Source: Chelativorans sp. AA-79
Lineage (GTDB): Bacteria; Pseudomonadota; Alphaproteobacteria; Rhizobiales; Rhizobiaceae
Assembly (NCBI RefSeq): GCF_029457495.1
Contig: NZ_CP120361.1
Coordinates: forward strand, 4,666,001 to 4,730,000
Length of the DNA: 64,000 nucleotides
Direction: 5' to 3'
Shown here: positions 21,387-30,959 of the stretch, in pieces
Position numbering within the stretch: the first letter of the stretch is position 1
Layout: the number at the start of each line of letters is the position of its first letter
Translations under genes and position numbers: made by a program
Notes under the pieces: generated by a model
What the model was told of the DNA's origin: nothing
The model's database searches: none
What the model saw: the letters and a program-made list of their open reading frames with translations, nothing else

Positions 21387-22165
21387 CCATGGCCCTCACC
21401 GTCTATGGAACCGCGCTCCCTTCGCGTCTGCTGCTGGGTACCGCGCAGTACCCCTCGCCCGCTCTTCTCGCGGACGCCGCGAAGGCGTCCGGTGCAGCGG
21501 TCGTCACCGTGTCGCTGCGCCGGGAGGGGGCGCAGGGGGAATCGGGCGGGCAATTCTGGTCGCTCGTCCGGGAGCTTGGCGTGCGCGTGCTGCCCAACAC
21601 GGCGGGATGCCACACCGTGAAGGAGGCCGTGACCACGGCCAAGATGGCGCGCGAGGTGTTTGGGACGAACTGGATCAAGCTCGAGGTGATCGGCCATCAC
21701 GACACGCTGCAGCCGGACGTGTTCGGCCTTGTCGAGGCCGCCCGCGTGCTTACGGAGGACGGCTTTTCGGTATTTCCCTACACGACGGAGGATCTCGTCG
21801 TGGGCGAGCGGCTGATCGAGGCGGGATGCGAGGTGCTGATGCCCTGGTGCGCGCCCATCGGTTCGGCCAAAGGGCCGGTCAATCCCGATGCGCTGCGCGC
21901 CTATCGCGCCCATTTCCCGGAGACACCGCTCATCGTGGATGCGGGGCTCGGTCGGCCCTCGCATGCCGCAGCCGTAATGGAGCTGGGCTATGACGGCGTG
22001 CTTCTCAACACCGCCGTCGCCAAGGCGGGCGACCCGGCGGTGATGGCCGCTGCCTTCGCGCAGGCGGTAAGGGCGGGCCATGCAGCTTTCATTGCAGGTC
22101 CGCTCGAGCCGCGCGACATGGCGGTGCCTTCCACGCCGGTCATCGGCAAGGCTGTGTTTTCATGA
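21383..22165 (+). CDS. thiG: Thiazole synthase ThiG
   Basis: Class I thiazole synthase (260 aa) condensing deoxyxylulose phosphate, iminoacetate and ThiS thiocarboxylate. The TIM-barrel motifs are intact: [37 protein letters not shown] with the Schiff-base lysine, [15 protein letters not shown] and [20 protein letters not shown]. It overlaps thiS and thiE by four bases each. Confidence 0.96.
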   Translation: MTMALTVYGTALPSRLLLGTAQYPSPALLADAAKASGAAVVTVSLRREGAQGESGGQFWSLVRELGVRVLPNTAGCHTVKEAVTTAKMAREVFGTNWIKLEVIGHHDTLQPDVFGLVEAARVLTEDGFSVFPYTTEDLVVGERLIEAGCEVLMPWCAPIGSAKGPVNPDALRAYRAHFPETPLIVDAGLGRPSHAAAVMELGYDGVLLNTAVAKAGDPAVMAAAFAQAVRAGHAAFIAGPLEPRDMAVPSTPVIGKAVFS

Positions 22166-22779
22166 AGCTCGATCCCTTCTATCTGATCGTCGATTCCGCC
22201 GGCTGGATCGAACGTCTCGTGCCGCTCGGGGTGAAGCTCGTGCAGCTTCGCATCAAGGACATGGACGAGGCGGGGCTCCGTGCGGATATCGGCCGGGCAC
22301 GGGATATCTGTGCACGGCAGGGGTGCCAGCTCATCGTCAACGACTATTGGCGGCTCGCCATCGAGGAGGGCTGCGACTTCGTCCATCTCGGCCAGGAGGA
22401 TTTGGCGGCTGCCGATCTTGGCGCGATCAAGAGGGCCGGGCTGAAACTGGGGATCAGCACGCATGACGATGCCGAGCTTGCGACCGCGCTTGCCGCCGAG
22501 CCCGATTACATCGCCCTGGGACCGATCTACCCGACCATCCTCAAGAAGATGAAATGGGCGCCGCAGGGGCTGGAGCGAATCGCCGACTGGAAGGCGCGGG
22601 CGGCACCGCTGCCGCTCGTCGCCATCGGCGGCCTGACGCCGGAGCGCATCCCCGGCGTGTTCGAGCGGGGCGCGGACTCGGCCGCGGTCGTTACCGACGT
22701 GCTGCGAAATCCCGACCCGGAAGCGCGCACGCGGGAGTGGATAAGCGCCACCGCTCCCTGGCGGACAGGCGGGACATGA
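22162..22779 (+). CDS. thiE: Thiamine-phosphate synthase ThiE
   Basis: Couples HMP-PP with thiazole phosphate to give thiamine phosphate (205 aa). Motifs: [59 protein letters not shown] and [10 protein letters not shown]. The ATG overlaps the thiG stop and the stop overlaps the thiD start. Confidence 0.93.
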   Translation: MKLDPFYLIVDSAGWIERLVPLGVKLVQLRIKDMDEAGLRADIGRARDICARQGCQLIVNDYWRLAIEEGCDFVHLGQEDLAAADLGAIKRAGLKLGISTHDDAELATALAAEPDYIALGPIYPTILKKMKWAPQGLERIADWKARAAPLPLVAIGGLTPERIPGVFERGADSAAVVTDVLRNPDPEARTREWISATAPWRTGGT

Positions 22780-23525
22780 CCATGCGGCCGCGGGTGCTGG
22801 TGGTCGCCGGCACCGACTCCTCCGGGGGAGCGGGGCTCTCCCGCGACGTGGAGGCGCTTTCCGCGTTCGGCGTTCGCGCCTCGGTGGCCGTCACCGCCGT
22901 CACCGCCCAGACGCACGATCGTGTCGCGGCGGTGGAGCCCATTTCCTCTGCGCTGGTGGCCGCGCAGATGACCGCGGCCTTGGAAGCGGAGCCGACCGGC
23001 GCGGTCAAGATCGGCATGCTGGCCACGAAAGGCACGGTGGAGGCGGTCGCGTCCGTCCTTCGCGAGCACGCGCATATCCCCGTCGTGCTCGACCCGGTAC
23101 TCGTCTCCTCTTCCGGCGGCATCCTTTTGGAAAAGGAGGCGATCGCGGTGCTGAAACGCGGCCTCCTACCGCTTTGCCGGCTCGCCACGCCGAACTGGCC
23201 CGAACTTGCCGTGCTGGCGAATGCAAGGCCGGCAGAAGACGAGGAAGCGGCTCTCCGCCAAGGCGAAGCCCTCCTTGAAACCGGCTGTCAAGCGCTGCTC
23301 GTCAAGGGCGGCCATGCGCCGGAACGGGAGAAATCCACGGACATCCTGCTTCGGCGCGGAGAGGCTCCCCTGCGCTTCGACGCCCCCCGGGCAAACACCA
23401 CGCTGCGCGGTTCGGGTTGCCTGCTCGCAAGCGGCATCACCGGCGGGCTCGCCAAGGGCATGACACTGGAGGAAGGCATCGCCCTCGCGAAAGAGCAGGT
23501 GTCGCGAATGTTCGCGGCCCGATAG
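22776..23525 (+). CDS. thiD: HMP/HMP-P kinase ThiD
   Basis: Ribokinase-family kinase (249 aa) phosphorylating hydroxymethylpyrimidine (phosphate). N-terminal AGTDSSGGAGLSRDVEALSAFG-like substrate block, VLDPVLVSSSGG, TPNWPEL, LVKGGHAPE, and the anion-hole motif GSGCLLASGI near the C-terminus. Start ATG 22776 overlaps the thiE stop (ATGA); ATG 22782 is possible. Last gene of the operon; CGGGCAT/ATGCCCG at 23527-23559 could form a weak 3' hairpin. Confidence 0.93.
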   Translation: MTMRPRVLVVAGTDSSGGAGLSRDVEALSAFGVRASVAVTAVTAQTHDRVAAVEPISSALVAAQMTAALEAEPTGAVKIGMLATKGTVEAVASVLREHAHIPVVLDPVLVSSSGGILLEKEAIAVLKRGLLPLCRLATPNWPELAVLANARPAEDEEAALRQGEALLETGCQALLVKGGHAPEREKSTDILLRRGEAPLRFDAPRANTTLRGSGCLLASGITGGLAKGMTLEEGIALAKEQVSRMFAAR

Positions 23526-23657
23526 GCGGGCATACGTCTGATTTCAGGCAAAATGCCCGAATGGAGGACAATCCCTCGTCTTGGCGCTGAGATAAAAGGA
23601 CGGTGTTATGCAGGATCTGCTGAGGCAACGCACCGGCCCGTATCGGGGAGTCGCCCC

Positions 23658-24455
23658 ATGTTCTTTGTTCTTTCGAAGCTTTTCGCCGCGTTCACGGCGC
23701 CATCCAATCTCATAGGGCTGCTGGCTCTGATCGGGCTCCTGCTGTTCGTTCTCCGGCGACGGAAGGCGGCGGGGCTTTTCCTGGCGGCTGCGGCCGTGCT
23801 GCTTTTGGCGGTAGGTTGGCTGCCCATTGGAAGCGCAGCCCTCATCGCGCTGGAGGAGCGGTTCCCGCCCACACGCCCCCCCCGCGACGTGACGGGTCTC
23901 GTCGTGCTCGGCGGGGAGATCGACACCGACATCTCGACCGACCGCCGGACCATCGCGCTGACCGATGCCGGCGAGCGGCTCACGAAGGCGGCGGAGATCA
24001 GCCGGGCCCACCCGGACGCCAGGATCGTCCTTTCGGGCGGGATAGCCGACCTGGTTCCCGCGCATGAGGCGACCGAGGCCCGCCTCGCACGCGATCTGCT
24101 CGTCGATATCGGCATCCCGGAGCAGCGTATCGACCTTGAGGAGCGCTCGCGCAACACCTGCGAAAACGCCGTGCAGAGCAAGGCCGTGGCAAACCCGCAA
24201 CCGGGAGACTCGTGGCTGCTCATCACTTCGGCCTTCCACATGCCAAGGGCGGTCGCCTGCTTCCGCGCCGCAGGCTTTCCGATCACGCCATATCCGGTGG
24301 ACTACCTGACCCGGCCGTCCGACGTGCAGCGCCCGGCACCCTCCATCGCCGTCGGGCTCTACCTCGCCGATCTCGCCGCTCACGAGTGGATCGGCCTTGC
24401 GGCATACCATCTTGCAAAGGGAACGGAGCTTTTCCCTTCTCCCACGAGCCCCTGA
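23658..24455 (+). CDS. YdcF/ElyC-family (DUF218) membrane protein
   Basis: Protein of 265 aa with two N-terminal membrane helices (LIGLLALIGLLLFVLRRRK and AGLFLAAAAVLLLAVGWLPI) and a periplasmic DUF218 domain: GLVVLGGEIDTD, ARIVLSGGIADLV, EERSRNTCENAVQSK and the LLITSAFHMPRAVACF motif. E. coli ElyC acts in envelope/peptidoglycan precursor homeostasis; the precise role here is unknown. ATG 23658 follows GGGGAG. Transcribed alone or as a tail of the thi operon, 132 bases after thiD. Confidence 0.85.
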   Translation: MFFVLSKLFAAFTAPSNLIGLLALIGLLLFVLRRRKAAGLFLAAAAVLLLAVGWLPIGSAALIALEERFPPTRPPRDVTGLVVLGGEIDTDISTDRRTIALTDAGERLTKAAEISRAHPDARIVLSGGIADLVPAHEATEARLARDLLVDIGIPEQRIDLEERSRNTCENAVQSKAVANPQPGDSWLLITSAFHMPRAVACFRAAGFPITPYPVDYLTRPSDVQRPAPSIAVGLYLADLAAHEWIGLAAYHLAKGTELFPSPTSP

Positions 24456-24744
24456 GTTCGACTGCCGGACAGCAGCGCTGCACATTCCGCACTCGACCGG
24501 CGGCAATGTTGATCAAGCGCGAATTTGCGATAAAGTACAGTGATATAGATGGCTTCTAGGCAATATGCGGTCGCTTTCGGCTGGAGATCGTTCCAGGTTT
24601 CGCCGAAGACCGGGAGAGGTGAAATGCGCTTCTACACTCGCTGCACGGCAGGCCGTGCATGCATCGCGAGGAAGATCGCCGCTGTGCTGCGTCATTCAAG
24701 CCATCAGACCGATATGCCGATTGCGCGGGCGAGAGAGCCGTAGC

Positions 24745-25830
24745 GTGCAGAACAACGGATCGGCACTGCATTCCGTATGGACGTGGGCCTTTCCGCTCGC
24801 CGCAGCCGTACTGCTTATCGCCCAGCATCTCCACGTAGCCGGCGGACCGGCGGCCGCGGTGCTCAGCACCGCGGTCCTGGTCGGCTCCGTCTTCGCGGCG
24901 GTGCATCATGCGGAAGTGGTCGCCGCGCGCATCGGCGAACCGTTCGGTTCGGTCGTCCTGGCGGTGGCAGTGACGGTGATCGAAGTGTCTCTCATCATCT
25001 CCCTCATGCTGTCTTCGCCCGAAACCGCCTCGGAGATCGCGCGCGACACGGTCTTCGCGGCTTTCATGATCGTTCTGAACGGGGTTGTCGGGCTGTGCCT
25101 GCTCTTCGGAGGGATCCGCTATTACGAGCAGGACTTCCATACCCATGCCTCAAGTGGAGCCCTGGGCGTCCTCGGCACGCTCGCAACCCTTGTGCTCATC
25201 CTGCCCAACTACACGCTGGCAGAGCCGGGTCCGGTCTTCGCCCCCGCCCAGCTGGCGTTCGTCGCAAGCGTCTCCGTGGCGCTCTACGGGCTGTACCTGT
25301 TCGTCCAGACGGTGCGTCACCGCGCCTATTTCCTGGATATCTCGCAGGACGAGATCAAAACCGCAAGGCCGCCTGCCCGGCAGGTCGCCATCAGTTCGGT
25401 GCTGCTCGTCATCGCGCTGGCCGCGGTCATACTGCTCGCGGAGGAAATGTCGCCCATGATCCAGGCCGGAGTGACGCATCTCGGCCTGCCGTCCGCCTTT
25501 GTCGGCGTGATCATAGCGGCGGTCGTGCTCATGCCGGAGGGGCTTGCAGCGTTCCGTGCTTCACGGATGAACCGGCTGCAGACCAGCCTGAACCTCGCGC
25601 TCGGCTCGGCGCTGGCCAGCATCGGGCTGACGATCCCAACCGTCGCGATCACATCGCTGCTGATCGGCATGCCTCTGACACTGGGGCTTGAAGACGAGGA
25701 GATGGTGCTGCTCATCCTCACGCTCTTCGCCAGCACCCTCACCCTGGCCACCGGGCGCACCACGGTGCTGCAGGGGGGCGTTCATATGGTCATTTTCGGC
25801 GTGTTCCTGGTGATCGCAGCGATACCTTAG
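24745..25830 (+). CDS. chaA: Ca2+/H+ (Na+/H+) antiporter ChaA
   Basis: Inner-membrane cation/proton antiporter of the CaCA superfamily, 361 aa against 366 for E. coli ChaA. About eleven hydrophobic helices; the two inverted alpha-repeats contain the conserved acidic motifs GSVVLAVAVTVIEVSLI (first half) and LMPEGLAAFRA...GSALASIGLTIP (second half). GTG 24745 with GAGAGAG upstream was chosen; the reading further upstream is unlike the family. The 289 bases before it hold no convincing gene. Confidence 0.88.
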   Translation: MQNNGSALHSVWTWAFPLAAAVLLIAQHLHVAGGPAAAVLSTAVLVGSVFAAVHHAEVVAARIGEPFGSVVLAVAVTVIEVSLIISLMLSSPETASEIARDTVFAAFMIVLNGVVGLCLLFGGIRYYEQDFHTHASSGALGVLGTLATLVLILPNYTLAEPGPVFAPAQLAFVASVSVALYGLYLFVQTVRHRAYFLDISQDEIKTARPPARQVAISSVLLVIALAAVILLAEEMSPMIQAGVTHLGLPSAFVGVIIAAVVLMPEGLAAFRASRMNRLQTSLNLALGSALASIGLTIPTVAITSLLIGMPLTLGLEDEEMVLLILTLFASTLTLATGRTTVLQGGVHMVIFGVFLVIAAIP

Positions 25831-26010
25831 GAACTCCGGTCGCGCGCCTGAAGTGAGTACTTGACAGGGTGAAGCGGAACGCCCGCGCACCTCCACCACC
25901 ATAATCCAAAATGACAGGTTGAGCTCGCGCTGCCGCGGCGCATTTAATCGGCAAAGCGATCGGCTGCGTGCCGGCTTGTGCGTGCGCGATCGCCATGCGG
26001 GGGGAATCCA

Positions 26011-27225
26011 TTGCGCCTTTTGGTCATCAATGACGTATCGACGGTATGGGGTGGCGCCACAAAAGTGGCGATGCGCTGCATCGAAGCAGCGACTTCAGCA
26101 GGCATGGAGTGTACGGCGCTCGTCGGCGACGACGGAGCCGGCATTCGAGCGCGGTTCCCGCAGGTGCAGGTGGAGGCCCTGGGCGAAAAGCCGCTGCGGG
26201 AGGGCGCGCATCCGGGAGACGTGTTCAGCAGGAACTTCAACGGGCGCGCCTACAGGGCGCTGGGGAGGCTCCTTTCCGGCGGGTCGCAGGACATGATCGT
26301 CCATGTCCACGGCTGGTCGCAGATCCTCTCGCCTTCGATCTTCCACGCCCTCGCCAGGCACCGGGCCAATGTCGTGCTGACGACGCACGACTTCTTCCTG
26401 ACCTGCCCGAATGGCGGCTATGTCAATTACCAGAGGGGCGATATCTGCCATGTGAAGCCCCTTTCCATGTCGTGCCTCGCCAGCAATTGCGACAAGCGAA
26501 ACTATCTCCACAAGCTGTGGCGCTTCGCCCGGTCCCTTACCCAGCAAGGCGCCGGCGAGGCTTTCTGGAGCCGCATCGGCGTCATTCTCGCGCATGAGGC
26601 CATGGAGCCCTATCTGCGAGCGGGGCCCTTCCGCAATTTCCTGACGCTCAGGACCCCCGCCGAACCCCTGTCACGCAATGGCCGGGTGAGAGCCTGGGAC
26701 AACGACCGGATCCTCTATCTCGGACGGATGACCTGGGAAAAGGGCGTGCGCACGCTGGCCGAGGCCCTGAACGCCACCGGCAGCCCGGCCACGCTCATCG
26801 GCCAGGGCCCGCTGCTTCGGGAAATCCGCCAGGCGCTCCCCCATTGCTGGGTGGCAGGCTGGCTGGAAGACGACGAGGTGGCCAGGATCGCCTCCGAAAC
26901 GCGCTATGTCATCATGCCGTCCCGAATGCCGGAGCCCTACGGCCTCGTGGCCGCGGAAGCCCTGATGTGCGGGATTCCCGTCATCGTCAGCAGCAATGCT
27001 CTTATCGCGGAAGAGATCGCGCGCAACGGTGCCGGACTGGTTTTCGAGAGCGGGAACGCACAATCATTGGCTGAAAAGATCGCTCTCATGCGCAGCGACG
27101 ACCTCGTGCGGCACTTAAGCGATGGCGCCTTCGCCTATGCCAGGAAGATCGCTCCGACCTGGAGCGAGTGGTCTGGAAGGATCGTCGATATCTACACGGG
27201 CAAAACCCGTTTCATAAGCCAGTAG
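26011..27225 (+). CDS. GT4-family glycosyltransferase
   Basis: GT-B glycosyltransferase of 404 aa, probably cytoplasmic and acting on a polysaccharide or glycolipid precursor. N-terminal LLVINDVSTVWGGATKVAM, THDFFLTCPNGGYVNY with a cysteine-rich stretch after it (CHVKPLSMSCLASNC), and the C-terminal nucleotide-sugar motif ILYLGRMTWEKGVRTLAEAL plus MPEPYGLVAAEALMCGIPVI (E-x7-E type). Start TTG 26011 is preceded by GGGGGGAA; GTG 25978 is an alternative. Followed after eight bases by an epimerase gene, so the two form an operon. Confidence 0.82.
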   Translation: MRLLVINDVSTVWGGATKVAMRCIEAATSAGMECTALVGDDGAGIRARFPQVQVEALGEKPLREGAHPGDVFSRNFNGRAYRALGRLLSGGSQDMIVHVHGWSQILSPSIFHALARHRANVVLTTHDFFLTCPNGGYVNYQRGDICHVKPLSMSCLASNCDKRNYLHKLWRFARSLTQQGAGEAFWSRIGVILAHEAMEPYLRAGPFRNFLTLRTPAEPLSRNGRVRAWDNDRILYLGRMTWEKGVRTLAEALNATGSPATLIGQGPLLREIRQALPHCWVAGWLEDDEVARIASETRYVIMPSRMPEPYGLVAAEALMCGIPVIVSSNALIAEEIARNGAGLVFESGNAQSLAEKIALMRSDDLVRHLSDGAFAYARKIAPTWSEWSGRIVDIYTGKTRFISQ

Positions 27226-27233
27226 GGGCGGAC

Positions 27234-28241
27234 ATGGCGCGTGCATTGGTGACCGGGGGTGCAGGCTTCGTGGGGCGCCATCTCTGCGCCAAGCTGCTGG
27301 CGGAAGGTCTCGACGTGGTCTGCGTCGACCCGCTGGTCGCCGACACCGGCGCCCGGCATCCGGACCTCTGGCTCCTTCCATCACGGGGCGCCTTCTCCTT
27401 CGTGGAGCAGGATTGCAGGCAGTTCTTCGACGGCTCGGACGCGTGCTTCGACTACGTGTTCCACCTGGCCGCCATCGTCGGCGGGCGCATCAATCTGGAG
27501 AGCCACGCCCTCTGTGTGGCCGAGGACCTGGCGATCGATTCCGGCATGTGGCGGTGGGCCGCCCGGACGAGGCCCGGCCGCATCGTCTATTTCAGTTCCA
27601 GCGCCGCCTACCCTATCTGCCTGCAGAGCGCAGGCAACCGGCGCAGGCTCACCGAAGACATGATCGACTTCTCCAAGCCGCTGGGCACCCCGGATTTGAG
27701 CTATGGCTGGTCCAAGCTCACCGGCGAATATCTCATGAAGCTCTATGTGGAGAGATATGGCGGGGAGGCCGTCGCCTACCGCCCCTTCAGCGGCTATGGC
27801 GAAGACCAGGACCTTTCATATCCCTTTCCCGCGATCTGCAAGCGGCTCCTGGACGACAAGGGCGCGGAGGAGGTTTTCGTGTGGGGAAGCGGCCATCAGT
27901 GCCGGGACTTCATCCATATCGAAGACTGCGTCGGGTTCATCTGGAAGACATTTCGAACCCTCCCCACCGGCAGCAGCCTCAATCTTTCGACGGGTATCGC
28001 CACATCCTTCATCGCCTTTGCCCAACTCGTGGGTGAAGAGATCGGCTGGCATCCGAAAATCTCCGGCATGACCGACAAACCGGAAGGCGCCTTTTTCCGC
28101 TGCGGGGACACGGCGCTGCAATCCTCACTCGGCCTCGCTCACACCATCCCTCTGCGTGAAGGCGTGAGGCGCATGCTGGACTGCCTGCAACTCTCAAGCA
28201 GTCGGGAGACAAAGGCAGAGATGGCCGCACTCTATCTCTAA
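27234..28241 (+). CDS. NAD-dependent sugar epimerase/dehydratase
   Basis: Extended short-chain dehydrogenase of 335 aa. Rossmann motif TGGAGFVGRHLCA, FHLAAIVGGRIN, the SSSAAYP serine block and the catalytic YGWSK (Y-x3-K). The C-terminal half has RPFSGYGEDQD and VWGSGHQCRDFIHIEDCVG, as in GDP-mannose epimerases and GDP-fucose synthase relatives. It probably makes an activated sugar for the glycosyltransferase eight bases upstream; the exact sugar is not inferable. Confidence 0.83.
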   Translation: MARALVTGGAGFVGRHLCAKLLAEGLDVVCVDPLVADTGARHPDLWLLPSRGAFSFVEQDCRQFFDGSDACFDYVFHLAAIVGGRINLESHALCVAEDLAIDSGMWRWAARTRPGRIVYFSSSAAYPICLQSAGNRRRLTEDMIDFSKPLGTPDLSYGWSKLTGEYLMKLYVERYGGEAVAYRPFSGYGEDQDLSYPFPAICKRLLDDKGAEEVFVWGSGHQCRDFIHIEDCVGFIWKTFRTLPTGSSLNLSTGIATSFIAFAQLVGEEIGWHPKISGMTDKPEGAFFRCGDTALQSSLGLAHTIPLREGVRRMLDCLQLSSSRETKAEMAALYL

Positions 28242-28368
28242 GCGCGGCCCCGCCGGACCATAAGGGAAGATGCAGGCTTGCCGCTCGCGCTCCGCGGTGC
28301 CAACATCAGCAAGACCGGGCCGAACGGCGGGCCCTTCGATCCAATCCATCATGCAGGGGAGCAGTTCT

Positions 28369-29343
28369 ATGCAGTTCACCAGACTTGGTTCCACGGGCAC
28401 GACTGTCTCCCGCCTCTGCCTGGGCATGATGACCTATGGTTCGAAGGCGTGGCGCGAATGGGTGCTGGAAGAGGACGAAGCCGGCCCCATCATCAAGCGT
28501 GCTATCGACCTCGGCATCAATTTCTTCGATACGGCGGATGTCTATTCGCTCGGGGTCAGCGAGGAGATCACCGGCCGGCTTCTGAAGAAATACGGCCCGT
28601 CGCGCGACCGGCTGGTCATCGCAACGAAGGTCTTCAACCCGATGGGCGACGACCCCAACCTGCGCGGCCTGTCGCGCAAGCACATCATGCACGCCATCGA
28701 CGACTCGCTGCGGCGGCTCGGCACCGACTATGTGGACCTCTACCAGATCCACCGCTTCGATCCGGACACCCCGATCGAAGAGACGCTGGAGGCGCTCGAT
28801 GATGTCGTGAAATCCGGCAAGGCGCTCCATATCGGCGCTTCGTCCATGTATGCCTGGCAGTTCGCGAAGATGCTTGCCACCTCCGAGAAGCTTGGCTTGA
28901 GCCGCTTCGTGACCATGCAGAACCACTACAACCTGCTCTATCGCGAAGAGGAGCGCGAGATGATCCCGCTCTGCCGGTCGGAGGGCATCGGCGTCATCCC
29001 CTGGAGTCCGCTCGCCCGCGGACGCCTCGCCCGCCCGCGCGAGGAGCGGGACGCCACGCTGCGCGCCCAGACCGACGCCATCGGCCAGAGGCTCTACAGC
29101 GACGAGGACAATGCGGTGATCGACAGCGTGACGGAGGTGGCGGGAAAGCGCGGCGTTCCGAACGCGCAGGTGGCGCTAGCCTGGCTCCTCTCCCGCCCCG
29201 GCGTCACTGCACCCATTATCGGCGCCAGCCGTATCGAACATCTGGAGACAGCTGCGGCGGCGCTCGAGCTCACCTTCGACGAGGATGAGGTGAAACGTCT
29301 GGAGGAACCTTACCGCCCGCACCCGGTGCTGGGGCACAACTAA
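28369..29343 (+). CDS. Aldo/keto reductase
   Basis: NADPH-dependent oxidoreductase of 324 aa with a TIM-barrel AKR fold. Catalytic residues are visible: Asp and Tyr in FFDTADVYSLG, Lys in LVIATKVFNP and His in DLYQIHRFDPDTP. The C-terminal cofactor block PIIGASRIEHLETAAAAL is intact. It most resembles YajO/YghZ-type enzymes. ATG 28369 follows AGGGGAG. It converges on the epimerase gene at 29371. Confidence 0.9.
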   Translation: MQFTRLGSTGTTVSRLCLGMMTYGSKAWREWVLEEDEAGPIIKRAIDLGINFFDTADVYSLGVSEEITGRLLKKYGPSRDRLVIATKVFNPMGDDPNLRGLSRKHIMHAIDDSLRRLGTDYVDLYQIHRFDPDTPIEETLEALDDVVKSGKALHIGASSMYAWQFAKMLATSEKLGLSRFVTMQNHYNLLYREEEREMIPLCRSEGIGVIPWSPLARGRLARPREERDATLRAQTDAIGQRLYSDEDNAVIDSVTEVAGKRGVPNAQVALAWLLSRPGVTAPIIGASRIEHLETAAAALELTFDEDEVKRLEEPYRPHPVLGHN

Positions 29344-29370
29344 GCGGTTTCCGGCCGCTCCGCTGCGCAG

Positions 29371-30225
29371 CTATTTCGTGTTCACGTACTTGCGCCAGGA
29401 GTGCTGCGGTTCATAGCCGAGCATCTTCCGCGCCTTTTCGATGGAGATGAGCGACTCGTGTTCTTCGATAGGGCGCTTGCGCTCGGCGCCGGGGAATACT
29501 TCGTCGAGGAGTTCGCCGTTCGGCCGGCTCATGACGGAGTCGGCGTTGGCAATCCCGAAGACATGCGCGCCGGTGAGCTTCGCTTCCAGCGCCAGCCGCA
29601 TCGCCTGTGCGGCATCCCGCGCGTCGATATAGGTCCACAGGTTCCAATGGCGCGAGCGGGGGTCCCGGTCGAAGCCGGCGAAGCGCTGATAGTCCTCCGG
29701 GTCCATGACGTTCGAAAGCCTGAGGCCAACGATCTTCGTTTCCGGATTCCAGCGGCAGAACTGCTCGGCCATCTTCTCGCTCACCAGCTTGGACAGCGAA
29801 TAGGCGCTCTCCGGCCGCTCGATTTCCTCGTCGACCGGGACATAGGCCGGTCCGTTAGCATAGGGAATGCCGTAGACCGTCTCGCTGGAAGCCCAGACCA
29901 CGTTCCTGATGCCGAGTTGCCGCGCCGCCTCGAAGATGTTGTAGGTCGAGACGGTGTTGGTGGCGAAAGTCACATGGTTGGGCGCCAGCCCCGGCGCGCG
30001 GATCGCCGCAAGATGCACGACACCGGTGACCTTGGAGACGCGCTCGTCGATCATCGACAAGGCAGCCACCGCTTGGCCGAAATCGGTGAGATCGGCGCGG
30101 CTGAAGCGTGTATTCGGATCCGCCGCCGGCACCATGTCGATCGACGTGACCTCGTAGCCATGCTCCATCAGATCGCGGACGCAGGCACGCCCGGCCTTGC
30201 CGCTGCCTCCGGTGACGATGATCAT
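29371..30225 (-). CDS. NAD(P)-dependent epimerase/uronate dehydrogenase-like
   Basis: Extended SDR of 284 aa. Cofactor motif MIIVTGGSGKAGRACVRDL, VVHLAAIRAPG, SSETVYGIP and catalytic YSLSK (Y-x3-K). Short C-terminal domain with WTYIDARDAAQAMRLAL. Close in type to UDP-glucose 4-epimerase-like and uronate dehydrogenase proteins. ATG 30225 has an excellent GGAGGA; the longer reading to 30321 is not needed. Stands alone, with decayed DNA upstream. Confidence 0.85.
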   Translation of the reverse strand: MIIVTGGSGKAGRACVRDLMEHGYEVTSIDMVPAADPNTRFSRADLTDFGQAVAALSMIDERVSKVTGVVHLAAIRAPGLAPNHVTFATNTVSTYNIFEAARQLGIRNVVWASSETVYGIPYANGPAYVPVDEEIERPESAYSLSKLVSEKMAEQFCRWNPETKIVGLRLSNVMDPEDYQRFAGFDRDPRSRHWNLWTYIDARDAAQAMRLALEAKLTGAHVFGIANADSVMSRPNGELLDEVFPGAERKRPIEEHESLISIEKARKMLGYEPQHSWRKYVNTK

Positions 30226-30361
30226 GTTTCCTCCTCCCTGCGGATCAAGAATCATCCCTCGAGGCAGTACAGGACCTGCCCCTGGGAGCCGAACTAGAGC
30301 GGAATGCGTCCGCCGGCGCAAGGACGACTTCGCCGATCAATATGGCGCTCCGCCGTGAATC

Positions 30362-30959
30362 CGACCCCGCCGGCGGCGCTTCCTGCCCATCCGGACCAAC
30401 GACGACATCGCAGCGATCCTCCGGGGCCTGACAACGCGCTGGCTGATCACCGAGACCTATCTGAAGCCCTATGCCTCCTGCCGCTACACGCATCCCGTCA
30501 TCGACGCCATCCTGCAGTTCCGGCAGGATGTCCGATCGATCCCTTCTCCATCGAATCCCTGCATGTGGAGATTTTTTCGGAAGCGTCGAAGCTCCCTAAC
30601 AGCATCGCTCCCATCTCGCTCGAGGATGCGCAATTCTCCCTGCCTTTCGCGGCCGCGTTGGCGGTGCGGCGGCTTTCCGCCCCCTGAGGCCGGAGAGCTT
30701 GGCCGACCCGCAGGTCCTCGATCTCGCGGCTCGGATCAGCATAGAATATTCCGGAGAGTTCGCAGGCGCCTTTCCAAATCGTACGCCGGGGCGCGTGGCG
30801 GTATCGTCGCGCGGCGGGAAATGTAGTGCCCATATTGATCCACCCCTTGGCGACCCCCGCAGACCTTTGCGAGAGGCCGACCTAGTGCAAAAGCTGGTCG
30901 AGCTCGGAAACGAGACAATTCCCAAGGAGCATCTGTTCCGTCTGGCCAAAAATGCCTGA
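30362..30959 (+). pseudogene. MmgE/PrpD-family remnant, frameshifted
   Basis: The C-terminal third of a 2-methylcitrate dehydratase-like (MmgE/PrpD) protein survives in three frames. Frame 2 to about 30525 reads ITETYLKPYASCRYTHPVID, the diagnostic KPY-x2-CR-x2-H signature. Frame 1 from about 30530 to 30690 reads SIESLHVEIFSEASKLPNS and EDAQFSLPFAAALAV. Frame 3 from 30699 to 30959 reads DPQVLDLAARISIEYSGEF and continues into the usual LVQKLVELG end. At least two frameshifts and loss of the N-terminal two thirds make it inactive. The 130 bases before it hold nothing recognisable. Confidence 0.8.

Noticed and set aside
24549..24743. A 64-codon frame upstream of chaA
   Set aside because: Weak ribosome site, no recognisable sequence, and it ends just before the chaA GTG; more likely leader DNA.
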